Source: Platanthera guangdongensis (Eukaryota; Streptophyta; Magnoliopsida; Asparagales; Orchidaceae). Taken from it: a stretch of DNA of 64,000 bases. Below are positions 31,626 through 43,677 of the stretch, piece by piece; position 1 is the stretch's first letter; every line of letters starts with the position of its first letter. The notes beneath the pieces were generated by a model. The model made no database searches and was not told where the DNA came from. It was given only the letters and a program-made list of their open reading frames with translations. The position numbers were made by a program, and so were the translations under genes. The stretch covers positions 278,501 to 342,500 of the forward strand of contig CM077150.1 of assembly GCA_039583875.1 (NCBI GenBank). Direction: 5' to 3'.

Positions 31626-32404
31626 GGGCGCTGTTACGTGCACACCACTTTTGGCTATGTGTACACCAACTCTTAAAATAAAGGGAAATGTTACGTGCAC
31701 ACCACTTTTGGCTATGTGCACACCAAAATTTTAAAATAAATAATACCATTACTTTTTTTTCCAATCTCACCCATATTAAACCTCAGTGCACACCCCACTC
31801 CTATTTTCTCCCGAAAGCCGAAACTCTGCCCTCGCCCCCGCTTCAACCTCGCTTCACATGACATACAGGTAGAGTTGGATGAGATACTCCAAAAATACAA
31901 TACATCATAGGCTATTCAAAAAAATAAATTGAAAAGAAAACTACATGTGCAATTGGATCTACAACAAGCCAAACTGTAAATTCTTTGATTCCGGGTCACT
32001 TAAAGGGACAACCAAAATGAAGCTTGAACCAGAAAAATGACAGTGCATGTACTAATATTTAATTTTAAGTAGCTTGCAAATATTTTATTTATTTAAGACA
32101 ACTAATATTCATATATTTATGATAGTGCATATTTACATGGACTTAAAAATGGACCGTGCAATTTTTTAGTTATATTGGTGAAAATGATTTGAGATTTTGG
32201 TTTTTTTTTTTTTTTTGCTGCTTTGAAATATAAAAGAGAAGAAATCTTTTGTATATGAAGTAAAAAAAACTCAAACTTTATTTTGGTGTTTATTTAACAG
32301 TTTGACATGCAAATACAATTTATGGTGTTTAATTGACATTTTGGTGTGCAAATAAAATTTATGGTGTGCACATAGCCAAAAGTGGTGTGCACGTAGCAGC
32401 GCCC
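31626..32404. mobile_element. MITE with duplicated terminal repeat
   Basis: Termini GGGCGCTGTTACGTGCACAC.. and the complement of GGGCGCTGCTACGTGCACAC..; the repeats extend ~45 bp (CACTTTTGGCTATGTG). TA borders both ends. At 31690-31730 the subterminal ~40 bp is repeated a second time in tandem. The interior is AT-rich and non-coding. Superfamily undecided (TA duplication, or hAT-like TAGGG ends with a poor 8 bp match). Confidence 0.75.
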
Positions 32405-32466
32405 TAAAAATAATGCAATAATATCACTTGCACTGAGTTTGTAAATATATCAATCAATAAAATATA

Positions 32467-32590
32467 ATTTACCTTCACATAATTTGTCCATAGCTTGTTT
32501 TCGATTGCGATATCTACCATGATCTTCGACCGAAACAATCACTTCAACATGTGTTCCATCTAATGCACCAACACAGTCCACAAACCATCT
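32467..32590 (-). pseudogene. Harbinger (DDE_Tnp_4) transposase fragment
   Basis: The minus strand reads FVDCVGALDGTHVEVIVSVE then DHGRYRNRKQ. This is the hallmark C-I-G-A-I-D-G-T-H..Y-R-N-R-K segment of PIF/Harbinger transposases, including the first catalytic Asp. The rest of the catalytic domain and the Myb-like second protein are missing. A TGTGAAG|GTAAAT donor-like site follows. Confidence 0.85.
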
Positions 32591-33623
32591 CAATATGACG
32601 ATGATATGATGATATCTCTGCTACGTTTCTCCTGCAACTTATTACTATTCATTGCCCCTAAAGTCGAAATGAATGAATATGAACACCCAATAATAAAAAA
32701 CAATCTCAAATCTTAAACTTAATAATAATTAAGGAAGCAAATTGCAAAGCCACCCATGGCAGCAAGACAAACCAACAATAATTAAAAAAACTCAAGGAGG
32801 TGTCCAATGCTGGGATAATTTCTCGTTGCAACGATCTATTACTACATATCCAGTAATTGCTTATATCGAGCAAATAGCTACGTTATTTTTTGATCGTTAT
32901 TTTTGTGCAAAATAGAAGGTGATGGATTCTTATGATAGGATATGTTCACGTCCTTTGACACAGGAATTCTGCAAGGACTTGGCTATGAATTCGCCAATGA
33001 CTTGGCCCAAAATCTTTGCTAAAATGGAGAACATCTCCACAAGTTACAAACAAATCCAAGAAGGAAAATAAAAATAAAAAAAGTCGGGGAAAAAACTTCG
33101 CCCAACCAAAGGAAATCGAAGAAGAAATAGATCTGTGCGTTGTAATCACAAATCTATGCATCTGAAGCCCTACTAAGCAAATCGATGAAGAAAACAAGGA
33201 TGAAACAAAGGAAGAATATGGATACTTGATCTGAGAAGGAGCAGCGTCTACACCAACAGTCGAAGTGAGAATGACCTGCAAAGAAAAAAAGGATGATGAG
33301 GAAGACAAAAACGAAGCCAAGGAAGAGGAGGATACAAAAAAAAAAGAAGGAAGCGGAGACAGAAGTCTACCGTCGATCGATCGATCGCAGGGGGCGTCGT
33401 GCAGTCGGAGGCGGACGCGTGAAACAACGATGAAATCCAAGAAAACCAGAGCGCTGAGCTAAGTTTTCGTGGACCGGCTTTTTAGGTTTATGGGAATATC
33501 CGTGGTTTTAGAATTGAAAACCAATGTCATTCTATTTCTACCGTGCCGAACAGGAGAATTGGCTTTCTGGAAGCCAAAGCTAATTCCAGAAAGCCAATTC
33601 CCGCGCGCCAAACGGGCCATAAG

Positions 33624-33841
33624 AGTTTTTGTTGGTTTACAATCCAACATACCGACTTCTTTAAGGAGTGTACCTATATTGTAGAAGACATTTCCTGCGA
33701 GTCACTAGTCAATTATGAGTATTTCAGTTTTTAAGTCTTTAGTTTGAAATTATTTTCTTTTGTGGAACTTTAATTTTTTGATACATATGTCATTACTTCT
33801 CGTTATAACAATATCGTTCACATACACTAAAAGTAGAATAC
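33624..33841 (-). pseudogene. Copia-B piece 2: reverse transcriptase
   Basis: The minus strand reads YVNDIVITR (YVDDxxIT catalytic motif with one Asp changed to Asn) and VGMLDCKPTKTLM. It lies between the Harbinger and Reina insertions. Confidence 0.7.
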
Positions 33842-34052
33842 TGTTATGCTACTGCTAGGGATCTAAGCAAAGAGTAAACTAGAACAAAAGACGGCTAGGA
33901 TTTTTGTGGAAGAAGAAAAGAATACCTGAAATGGATAAATCATGCCTCCAAAGAGGGGGGGGGGGGAAAGGGGTATTTATGGAGCCCCCTTTTCCCAGGG
34001 CCGACCGGCCCCAATTGAGGGCGGAACCGGTGTGGTTCAGCCCTCCCTCCTC

Positions 34053-36245
34053 TTATTGATTAATTGCTGGCTGAACCGGATGGTTCAGCCCGGTCTCAGT
34101 CCGGCGCTCCTTTAGGTCTTCTGGCGTACTTGAATCCTCGGAACCGCAGATCGTCCGGGGCCATAACATTCCCCTCCCCATCAAGAGGCAGCTTGTACTC
34201 AAGCTGGAAGTCGGGAAATAACTCCCGGAACTCCAAGAAGTCCACCCACGTGTTGTTAGCCTCTGAGAGATCCTTCCACTTGACCAGAATCTCGGAACGG
34301 TACTCCGTGCCATGTTTCTTCCATCGGGACAGCAAGACATCTTCGGGACTGGGGCGCAGCTCCCCCGTCGTAGTGGCCTCGGGTGAGAGGGAAGCACTGT
34401 GGCTGCCGCTCCCAGCTTCTTCTTCAGCAGTGATACATGGAAGGTGGGGTGGATGCGAGAACCCTCAGGAAGGGCAAGCGTGTATGCGACCGGCCCCACC
34501 CGTCGATTGATGCGAAACGGCCCATAGAACCGTGGGGAGAGTTTCTGATTGGAGCGGCGAGCAACTGAAAGCTGTCTGTACGGCTGGAGACGGAGGAAGA
34601 CCTCGTCTCCAACCTGAAAGGTCCGCTCCGTGCGGTGCTTATCGGCCTGCAACTTCATCCGGTCCTGAGCAACCCGGAGATTGTCCCGCAAGAGAGCCAA
34701 GGTCTGATCCCGGTCACGTAAAGCACGATCCACGGCCGGCAGAGCGGTGCTGCCCGGCTCATACGACCGCAGAGTAGGTGGTGCGCGTCCGTAGACAACC
34801 TCGAATGGAGTAATCCGACTGGCCGTGTGATACAAAGTGTTGTAGCAGTACTCCGCCCAGTGTAACCATCGAGTCCACGTCCGGGGCTCATCCATGACGA
34901 AGCAGCGAAGATACGTCTCGACACCCCGGTTCAGCACCTCTGTCTGGCCATCTGTCTGCGGATGGTGCGCTGTGCTCATGCGCAACCTGGTGCCCTGCAA
35001 CCTGAAAAGCTCCTGCCAGAATTTGCTGAGGAAGGTCGGATCGCGATCCGATATGATGGAGCTTGGGAGACCATGGAGGCGCACTACCTCCCGGGCAAAG
35101 AGATCGGCAACGGTTTCCGCGGTGTAAGGGTGGCTGAGAGCGAGGAAATGGCCGTATTTGGACAGCTTGTCCACTATGACCAAGATCGTGGACTTGCCCT
35201 GAGACCGGGGCAGGCCCTCAATAAAATCCATCGAGACCGTCTTCCATATCTGCTGAGGAATCTCCAAGGGCGTGAGCAACCCATCCGGTGAGGACGTCTC
35301 GTACTTCTGCCGCTGGCACATGTCGCACTGCTGCACAAAACGCTGCGCGTCCCTGCGTAACCCCCTCCAAAAGACATTGGCCCGCAGCCGTTGTAATGTG
35401 CGAAACACCCCGGAATGACCTCCGGTCGGGGACGAGTGGAACTCCTGTAACATGACCTCCTTCCAAGCGGACGAAGCGGGGATGACCACCCTCCCGTGGT
35501 AATACAAATGTCCTCCAAACAGCTGGTACCCTGGAGGCGTGGGCTGGCCCCGAGACAAGGCCTCCACAATAGGCTGGAGCTCTGGATCCGCGGCTATCTC
35601 CCTCTGAATGTCATCCAAGGACTCGATCAACGGTACCGACAGGCGAAAGATGGTGCCTTCCGGCAGGCGGGATAGGGCATCGACCACTAAATTCTCCTTG
35701 CCCTGCTTGTACACGATCTCATAGTCATACCCGAGCAGCTTGGTCAACCACTTCTGCTGGAGAGGAGAAGCTAACCTCTGATCCAAGAAGTGTTTCAGGC
35801 TCTGGTGATCGGTGCGAACCTTAAAATGGTGGCCTAGCAGGTATGGACGCCACAACGTCACTGCGTGAAGAATTGCTAGCATCTCCTTCTCGTACGTGGA
35901 AAGGCCCAAGGTTCGAGGTGCCAAAGCCTTGCTGAAGTAAGCCAACGGCCGCCCCTCCTGCATCAAAACCGCCCCAATTCCCACTCCTGAAGCGTCCGTC
36001 TCCACTACAAATTCCTTGGTGAAATCCGGTAGTGCGAGCACCGGCGTGGTCGTCATAGCCTACTTGAGAGCGGAGAAGGCCCGCTCCTCCTCGTCATGCC
36101 ACGTAAAGGACTTTTTGTGGAGGAGCTGTGTAAGTGGTCGTGCCAGCTTACCATAATCCTTCACGAACCTCCTATAGTACCCAGTGAGGCCCAGGAAGCC
36201 TCGAAGTGCTCGCACGTTAGCCGGCCGCGGCCACTCCACCATGCT
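34053..36245 (-). pseudogene. Reina RNase H-integrase-chromodomain
   Basis: Continues in the next frame from MVEWPRPANVRALRGFLGLT. A TAG at 36060-36062 interrupts before [13 protein letters not shown]. Then come RNase H ([27 protein letters not shown]), the integrase zinc finger ([10 protein letters not shown]), integrase core ([33 protein letters not shown]) and [11 protein letters not shown] second one-base shift near 34385 moves the chromodomain ([29 protein letters not shown]) to another frame. The chromodomain would bind modified histone tails to guide insertion. Confidence 0.92.
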
Positions 36246-39124
36246 ATCTTCTTTGGGTCTGCCCTGACCCCTTGTGCCGAAACCAGATGCCCCAAATATT
36301 CCACCTCTGACTGCCCAAACGAGCATTTCGACAGTTTGACATAGAACTGATGCTGTCGCAGAATTGTGAGAACCTGTGCCACGTGCTCAACATGCTCCTC
36401 CCACGACCGACTGTATATCAATATATCATCGAAGAAGATGAGTACCGATCGCCGTAGGAGTGGCCGGAAGGTCTCATTCATCACGGCCTGGAAGGTCGAT
36501 GGGGCATTGGAAAGCCCAAAGGGCATCACCAAGAACTCGTAATGCCCATCGTGTGTGCGAAACGCGGTCTTGTGAATGTCCTCCGTCTTCATCCGAATCT
36601 GGTGGTAGCCGGATCGGAGGTCCAGCTTGGTAAACAAACTCGCCCCATGCAGCTCGTCCAAGAGCTCTTCTATCATCGGTATCGGAAACTTGTCCTTGAT
36701 CGTTGACTCATTCAGGTTGCGGTAATCCACGCAGAAACGCCAAGACCCGTCTTTCTTTTTCACTAGGATGATGGGTGAGGAAAAGGCGCTGGTGCTCGAC
36801 CGTATGATGCCGGTCGCCAGCATCTCTTTCACACTCTTCTCGATCTCGGCCTTCTGAATGTACGGGTACCGGTAGGGTCTGACGTTTGGGGGAGCAGCCC
36901 CTTCCTTCATCTGTATGCCGTGATCCCTGAACCTGGGCGGATGGAGGCCCCGGGGCTCCTGGAACACATCTCTGAACTGGGACAAAAGTACCTGTATCTC
37001 CTCTGGAATGTCTGGTGGGTCGTGGGCCACGGTCTCTACCCCCACTACCATGGCTATCGGGGATCCCTGCTCCTCTAACCGCTGCAAGCTCCTCACAGAA
37101 ATCTCCTTCAGTGGTGAAGACCGAATGCCCTGCAGGCAGTAATCCTTCCCCTGCTGGGTGAATTCCATCGTCAAACGGACCCAGTCGGTGGTCACCCTCT
37201 GTAACTGCCGTAACCACTGAACCCCCAACACCATGTCCGAACCCCGAATCGGAAGTAAGTACATATCCGTGTGGCACAAATAGCCCTGCACGCGGATCTC
37301 CACCCCCTTCATCACCCCCTCGTACCTCAGCTTGCTCCCATCTGCTACCATAACCTGGAAGGCCGCCTCCCTGTCAATCGTCTGTCCCACCTTTGAAGCA
37401 ACTGCCGGGTTGATGAAATTGTGGGTACTCCCACTATCCACCAGGATGGTCACTCGCTCCTTGCCCACCAAGCCTGTGAAACGAAGCGTCACCGGGGCCG
37501 TACAACCCTCCATGGCCTGCAAGGAGACCCCGAACTCTGCCAAATCCGGGTCCTCCACGTCGGTTTCCTCCAGGTGGTCCTCCTCGTCATCCTCCTCCCG
37601 CAGCATAAACACCTGGACCTTCTGGCAGGCGTGCCCCTTGGTGTACTTCTCATCGCAGTTAAAGCACAGTCCCTTCTCCCTCCTGGCCTGCATCTCTGGC
37701 CATGTCAACCTGGTCACTGTCGGCCGTATGGGAGGTGGCTGCTCGCGTCGTACCGCCGCGGAAGCCGCGGGTGGCTTGGTTGTCATCCGGTTCCGCTGCC
37801 TGTTGTAACGCTCCTCCTGTATTCGGGCGATGCTAATGGCATGACTCAGACTGCGCGGCAAGTATGCGTGGACCTCGTCCCGCAAGTGGTCCTTCAACCC
37901 TGAGATGAAGCAACTCAACAAGGTCTGCTCCCCCCATGCGACACGGTTCGCTAATCTTTCGAACTCCGTCCGATACTCCGTGACGGTCCCCCGCTGCCGT
38001 AGTTTTTGAAGGGTGGCTTCCACATCCTCGTACTCTAGAGGCCCAAAACGAGCCGAGAAGGCCTCGATGAACTCCGACCACGGGGCAAAAGTGCGTCCCC
38101 GCAAAAACCATTGCGTCCACTGATACGCGTCCTCCTCCAGATGGAAGGCTGCCAGTTGTACCCACTGAGCCTCGGGAATCTCCTGATATTTGAAAAACAG
38201 CTCCGCCTTTTGTATCCACTCCAGGACGTCCCCTCCCCGGAACTTAGGAAAATTCATCCGTGTCCGCTTGGGTTGCATGTATGGTCTCTGATAAGCCCCT
38301 CCCAAACCGCCACCGTCCGGTCCCATCACCCCGGGTTGCCCAAAATCTCCTTGGATTCCTCCCTGATTCCACCCTGGATTCCTTCCCGGTCCCATATTGG
38401 CCGGACCATATCCCCCGTTGGGAGCATTCGCTGGTGGGAGCGGAAAATTCCCCGTTGTGCCCCCGAGAGGAACCGCATTTGCTCTGGTTGGGCGAAACAC
38501 CCCAAATCCTTGATGTTGTGGCCTCCATGCTTGTCCTGGGTGCTGTCCGAGACCTCCTCCTTGCCGCAGCAGTCCGCCGTGAGCCGGCAGGGGCTGTTCG
38601 AACCCCCAAGTTGAAGCCGAGCCTCCGCCGGGCCCCCAGGGACCTCCTGCAACTTCCGCCGCCCGACTGGACCCATTCCGGGGCGGTTCCGGCATCCAGG
38701 AGGGAGCCGATCCTGCGCCGAACCCCCCGCTGCCAAATCCGCCTCCCTCCGGGTGTCCGCCTAACATCCCGCTGGATCGGGATGGAATCGGAGGCCCGCG
38801 TGCGGCCTCTGGCACGTTTCCCGCGCCGAATCCGGAGCCCGACGCGCCTATCGGCCCGCCTCCGTGACTCCCGCACCCCGTGCTCCCTCCGTTAGGGAGA
38901 TTCGTCGCTTCCGTGTCGGATCCCGCGCCGTTTACGACCTTCCCTTTCAGATTTTGCAAGAGGAGGGATTTCAACTCCTCCATCTTCTCATCGAGGCGTT
39001 CCTCCAAGTGTTGTTGCGAGTCCTTCATGCTTGCTTCGATTGCCGCCACGGAATCTGTCAACGCCGCGTAGTTCTCCTCGATGGCGGCCAAACGCGCCGT
39101 CTCTGCCTCCGTACGCGTCACCAT
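36246..39124 (-). pseudogene. Reina gag-protease-RT
   Basis: ATG at 39124. The coiled-coil N-terminus (MVTRTEAETARLAAIEENYA) is followed by a Gly/Pro-rich linker (residues ~65-280), the gag core (RMNFPKFRGGDVLEWIQKAE, FHLEEDAYQWTQWFL), knuckle-like CFNCDEKYTKGHAC (~505), protease ILVDSGSTHNFI (~580) and RT ([71 protein letters not shown]). The frame is lost by a one-base indel near 36246-36255 after VRADPKKI, so the product ends in 30 unrelated residues. All motifs up to there are intact. Confidence 0.92.
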
Positions 39125-39483
39125 GGTCGCAGGAAGGATGCTCTGATACCAAATGTTATGCTACTGCTAGGGATCTAAGCAATGAGTAAACTAGAACAAA
39201 AGACGGCTAGTGTTTTTGTGGAAGAAGAAGAGAATACCTGAAATGGATAAATCATGCCTCCAAAGAGGGGGGGGGGGAAGGGGTATTTATGGAGCCCCCT
39301 TTTCCCAGGGCCGGCCGGCCCCAATTGAGGGCGGAACCGGTGTGGTTCAGCCCTCCCTCCTCTTATTGATTAATTGCGGGCTGAACCGGATGGTTCAGCC
39401 CGGTCTCGGTCCGACGCTCCTTTAGGTCTTCTGGCGTACTTGAATCCTCGGAACCGCAGATCGTCCGGGGCCATAACAAATAC

Positions 39484-40587
39484 GTCCCTGTTCAGTATAC
39501 CTGGTCATACAAAATGCTTCTAACATCGAGGAGAGTCGCCCAGATCACGGTCTTGGAGATTACTTAAGGCCATATAACAATTTATTTAATCAACAAACTA
39601 GCCCACACTCCCCCCGAGCAACAATGAAAAATGGCTGCTTCATGCATATCTCTTCAACAAGTTCACTATCCAGAAAGATGTTAGAGATATTACTTGGTAT
39701 AAGGGCTAAACAAAGCTGCTGGCAAGAGAAATGGTCGGTTTGATGGATGTCATTTTGGTAACTGGAGAGAATGCTTCAATAAATCAATGCCATATGAGTG
39801 ACTACTGACTAAGGCCTTTCACCACTAACCGAGCAATGGATCCATTTAGATTGGTTTTGTTTCAGGCGCGTTGCCATTTCACAACACCTTAATGAACTTA
39901 CTAAATTGACTTTGAATTTCAACACAACAGAGAAAGAACTGCTATGAAGTTCAGATCATTTTCACATAAAAATATTCAAATACATCACGAGAAATCATCA
40001 ATAAATGTAACCAAATATTTAAAATTCTACAAGGAAGGAGTACAACATGGACCCCAAAATATTACTATGAACAAGTTCACGAACATCTGAAACATGTTTT
40101 TTGGCATGAGGTACTTATGAGGCGTCAATGCTTACCTAACTCGCATGACACTCAATTGTAAACATTTTACTAAACACAGGCTAAAACCATTGTAATCTAG
40201 ATAAAGACAAATACCCAAGTTTGTAACAGACCTGCATAATGGATAATGGGTGTAGATGACTTCAGGCCTTGGGTCAGAGCAGGATCAATGTTCAAGTAGT
40301 AAAGACCTTGAAATTGAATCCCCAAACCAAAAAGTGTCTTCGTTTGTTTGGTCTCCAACAATGTAATAAGAAGAGGATAGTGTCACAATGTGGTCAAGTT
40401 TCTTGATTAGTTGACCAACTGATGACAAATTCAATGAAAAAATAGAAACATGAACATAATTTAAAGAGAGTGAATGCCAAAGAGATGTGGTCAATACTCT
40501 GAACGATGGACCTTGATCCATCTGCTAAGTTAACAATAGAGATGGATTTAGAAGTAGATAGGAATGAGAATATACTTACAACCCTAG
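39484..40587 (-). pseudogene. Copia-B piece 3: protease linker, integrase, RT start
   Basis: Minus strand. 40521-40285 reads LNYVHVSIFSLNLSSVGQLI and KKLDHIVTLSSSYYIVGDQT, the pre-integrase region. Near 39960 TFIDDFSRYI is the integrase core. Near 39570 LLYGLK-stop-SPR is the RT LYGLKQSPRAW motif. The frame is broken many times. Confidence 0.7.
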
Positions 40588-41879
40588 TAATGTAAGGTAG
40601 GCTATGAGGTGGACAAACCTAGACTTCTAGGGAAGGGGTGTGGACGTGACCCTCTAATGCAACTCTAAATGTAACGCAAACCGTCGGCGACGGCGCCAAA
40701 ATAATTTGAGCAATTACAATTTCAACCCACGCAGTTAATTAAAGGAAATAAACAAACATTCAATTCAGCAATTATTTAATGACTTTCCTCCACTCGGAGG
40801 GCCAAGGCTAAGCGCGTGGCGAATAAATCCCACCTGCAGATTATAAATGCATCACAACAAATTTCTACAAGCCCAGATCTAAGCAAAGTACGACAATCAA
40901 ACAATAATAATATCAAATCAAATGTTCCAATACAACGAGAGGCTCACCAAAGTAGCAGGCTGACCGAGACACTGAAGGCTTTGGATCCGGATGCGCTGAA
41001 CGACGATCGAAGATGAAACCAGAGGCACAACAATGATGACAATGGATGTCCTCGGCGGAAAGTGGGGAGATCGGGTCGGAAACGAGTAGATCCAACCACT
41101 AGGAGGGATATCCGGGCGGGGGAGGGTCGATCCAATATTTTGGGATCGGATCCGGGTGAAGGGATGATGAACAGATGGTGGAAATAACGGATCGGGGTGT
41201 TAAAAATTTAGATCTGAACCGATCTAAATTTTAGGGTTGTTTGGGCGGTGGACCACGTAGGGGAGGGGCGGTTTGGGAAGGCAAGGGGGGAGGGGGGGGG
41301 GGGGAGGCCGCCGGGCTGTTTGGACAGCCCAAAAAGGTAGGCCGGAGGTACTGTAGCGCCAACACTAGCGATACTGTAGTAGTGGTACTGTAGCAGCGAC
41401 ACTCTATCAACGACTGTTAGGGCTCCGGAAATAGGGGTTGCATCGGGTATAGATGAGGATTTGGGGGGAGGAATTAATGGCAAGGGTTAGGGGAAGGATA
41501 TGGGGGAAGAAAACCAACCTAGGAATCGTCACCTAGGGCTCCACGACATCGACACCGAGAGGTGATCGCTGGAATCTGGGAAAATTGTTTCCAAAATTCT
41601 GCAATGCCTTGGTTCAGCCTCTTAGACCATTATTTATAATAAAACAAGATACTAGGACATCCCTATCAACAATTATGATTGGCCGGTGGAGGAGACCACT
41701 AAAATACATGAAAATAAACCAATAAAATAAACTAATATATGATTTTGACTCGCGGCGACATTCTGGACGCAGCGCGGAGTCGGATCGGCGTTCCTATCAA
41801 GCCTTCCTGCGCGAATAAACAAACGTGGGTCCCGCCTCATGACGAGCTCCTGGTGCACGATCTGATGGATCGTCATTAA

Positions 41880-43670
41880 CTCCCCCCGACTGAAAATCCT
41901 TCATCTCCGATGAATGGAGACGGTTGTAATGATGTCGAAGTCCAGGGGCGAGTCGATCGAGCTCTGCAGGTAGTATCCAAGCGTCATCTGCATCGGGATG
42001 ACCCCGCCAATGTACCAAGTAGCGACAACGCAACCCATTTGTGGTCGAAACAAACTGGTGGGATCTGATCTCTGTGATGCTCTCATCGCTCAACTCTCGA
42101 GTGGTGGATCCCGGTGCGATCGGCGGTGCCGTTAGTCAAACCATAGAAGACGAGTCCCCGGGCGGGTGAGTGTCAGCAATGGATGGACTGTAGTGGCTAT
42201 CAGACGTAGGTGGAGTATGAGAATGATTTGGCAACGAAAGTGGGGGCGGGGGCGGCTGGGTGTCTCTGCCGCTTGGATCCGCATACTCGCGAGACTCAAA
42301 GTGCATCGTCAGATCCCCGACATTAAATACTGGATGAATCCCCATGCTTGCCGGGATGTCGAGCCAGTAGACATTTATCCAAATACGACTTATAATAGAG
42401 TAGGAGCCCATTCTCCTGGCGCTTAACTTCTTGGCAGGCCCCGAGGGGAGCCTCTCAGGACGGATTTGAACCATTAACTTTTCACCTTCATTAAACACTC
42501 GTTCTCTCCTTCTCTTATCTGCTGTGCAAATGACTCATCAGACTCACTAGGGGACGACTCTAAGGGACTCGGAATGAGGTCAATGAGCTTCCTAGGGTCG
42601 TCTCCTGATACTATATGAAACGGACTCAACCCAGTAGACCTATTGACGAAACTGTTGCAGACAAACTCTGCGACTGAAAGGTTAAGATCCCAACTACCTA
42701 CATGCTCTCCTACCAGGCATCGCAATAGGTTCTCTAAGCTACAGTTGACTACCTCTGTTGCAGATATGTCGAGGAGAACCTAAGAATGGTGGTAGTCTTG
42801 TGCCATAGGGTATTCCAAAAATAGCTCATGAATCTAACATCACGGTATGATAGGATAGATTTAGGTAGGCCATGCAGTGTAAAGATGATCCTCATAAAGA
42901 TGGATGCTACGTGTGAAGCATCCGCTGTCTTGCGGCAGGCGATAAAATGCGCCATCTTTGAAAACCGATCGACCACCGCGAAGATGGAATCGTGTCGACG
43001 TAGATTGCGGGGAAGCCCGAGCACGAAGTCCATGCTCATGTCCTCCCAAGGGTGATGTGGGGCTGACAAAGGCGTGTATAGACCAGTGTTTTGCTTGTGC
43101 CCTTTGTCGTGTGACAGATACGGAAGTGGCGGACAACGCGAGCCACGTCCTTCTTGAGACCGGGCCAGTAGAGGCGGTCCTCAACAATGACAATAGACTT
43201 ATCCCGCCCAAAGTGCCTAGCAGCCCTGCCCGCATGCAATTCCCAAATTAGGTAATCGCGATAGGAAGTCTAGGGTATGCATAGGTGGGAGCCCCGATAC
43301 AGATATCCCTTAAAGATCTGATAGCTCTCAACAGGGTCAGGGGGGTCTCGGGACAAGGCGGAATAGATCTCGCCAAAATCGGGGAATGTCGGGTAATCTT
43401 GGATCACTCTCTCAATTCCGTTCACTCGTGCGGTAATCGTCTGGATCAAGGAGATACGACGACTCAGAGCGTCGACCGGCTTGTTCTTAACACCAGCTCG
43501 GTGTTTGAGAACGTAGTGAAAATCCTGTAGGTACTCGACCCACTTGGCATGCCGGTGTCCCAACTTGCATTGTGAATCCAAATAACATAACGTTTGGTGG
43601 TCTGAATAGAGCACAAACTCCCAGGGGAGGAGATATTGCCTCCAGTAGCGCAGAGATTGGACGATCGCAT
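41880..43670 (-). pseudogene. Gypsy-E RNase H end, integrase and chromodomain
   Basis: DHQTLCYLDSQCKLGHRHAK and VKNKPVDALSRR (RNase H end), [17 protein letters not shown] (zinc finger region), [14 protein letters not shown] (integrase first Asp), then 42093-41880 reading CRYLVHWRGHPDADDAWILP, a chromodomain. Frame breaks are common. The motif usually read SDRD is LSYRD here. Confidence 0.8.
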
Positions 43671-43677
43671 AAAATTC

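Larger units (their letters stand above)
28216..33618 (-). mobile_element. PIF/Harbinger element, itself interrupted
   Basis: Related terminal repeats GGCCCGTTTGGTGC..ATTGGCTTT (left) and the complement of GGCCCGTTTGGCGC..ATTGGCTTT (right) are flanked by ATAAG on both sides (28211-28215 and 33619-33623), which includes the TAA expected for this superfamily. A transposase fragment lies at 32467-32590. It was inserted into the copia RT and later received Copia-C (28566-31133) and a MITE (31626-32404). About 2 kb of its own sequence remains. A 17 bp-arm hairpin (33556-33572 / 33584-33600) lies just inside the right end. Confidence 0.82.
33842..39478 (-). mobile_element. Nearly intact Reina-type chromovirus (Ty3/gypsy)
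   Basis: LTRs at 33842-34168 (327 bp) and 39154-39478 (325 bp). Target duplication AATAC at 33837-33841 and 39479-39483. Primer site TTGGTATCAGAGC next to the right LTR; polypurine tract TGATGGGGAGGGGAA next to the left one. Full gag-pol with chromodomain in 5.6 kb, the compact size typical of Reina. LTRs differ at about eight positions plus a G-run length change. The target was the RT of Copia-B. Confidence 0.95.

Noticed and set aside
34064..35291. Plus-strand ORFs over the Reina pol
   Set aside because: Antisense shadows of the RNase H/integrase frame, without domains.
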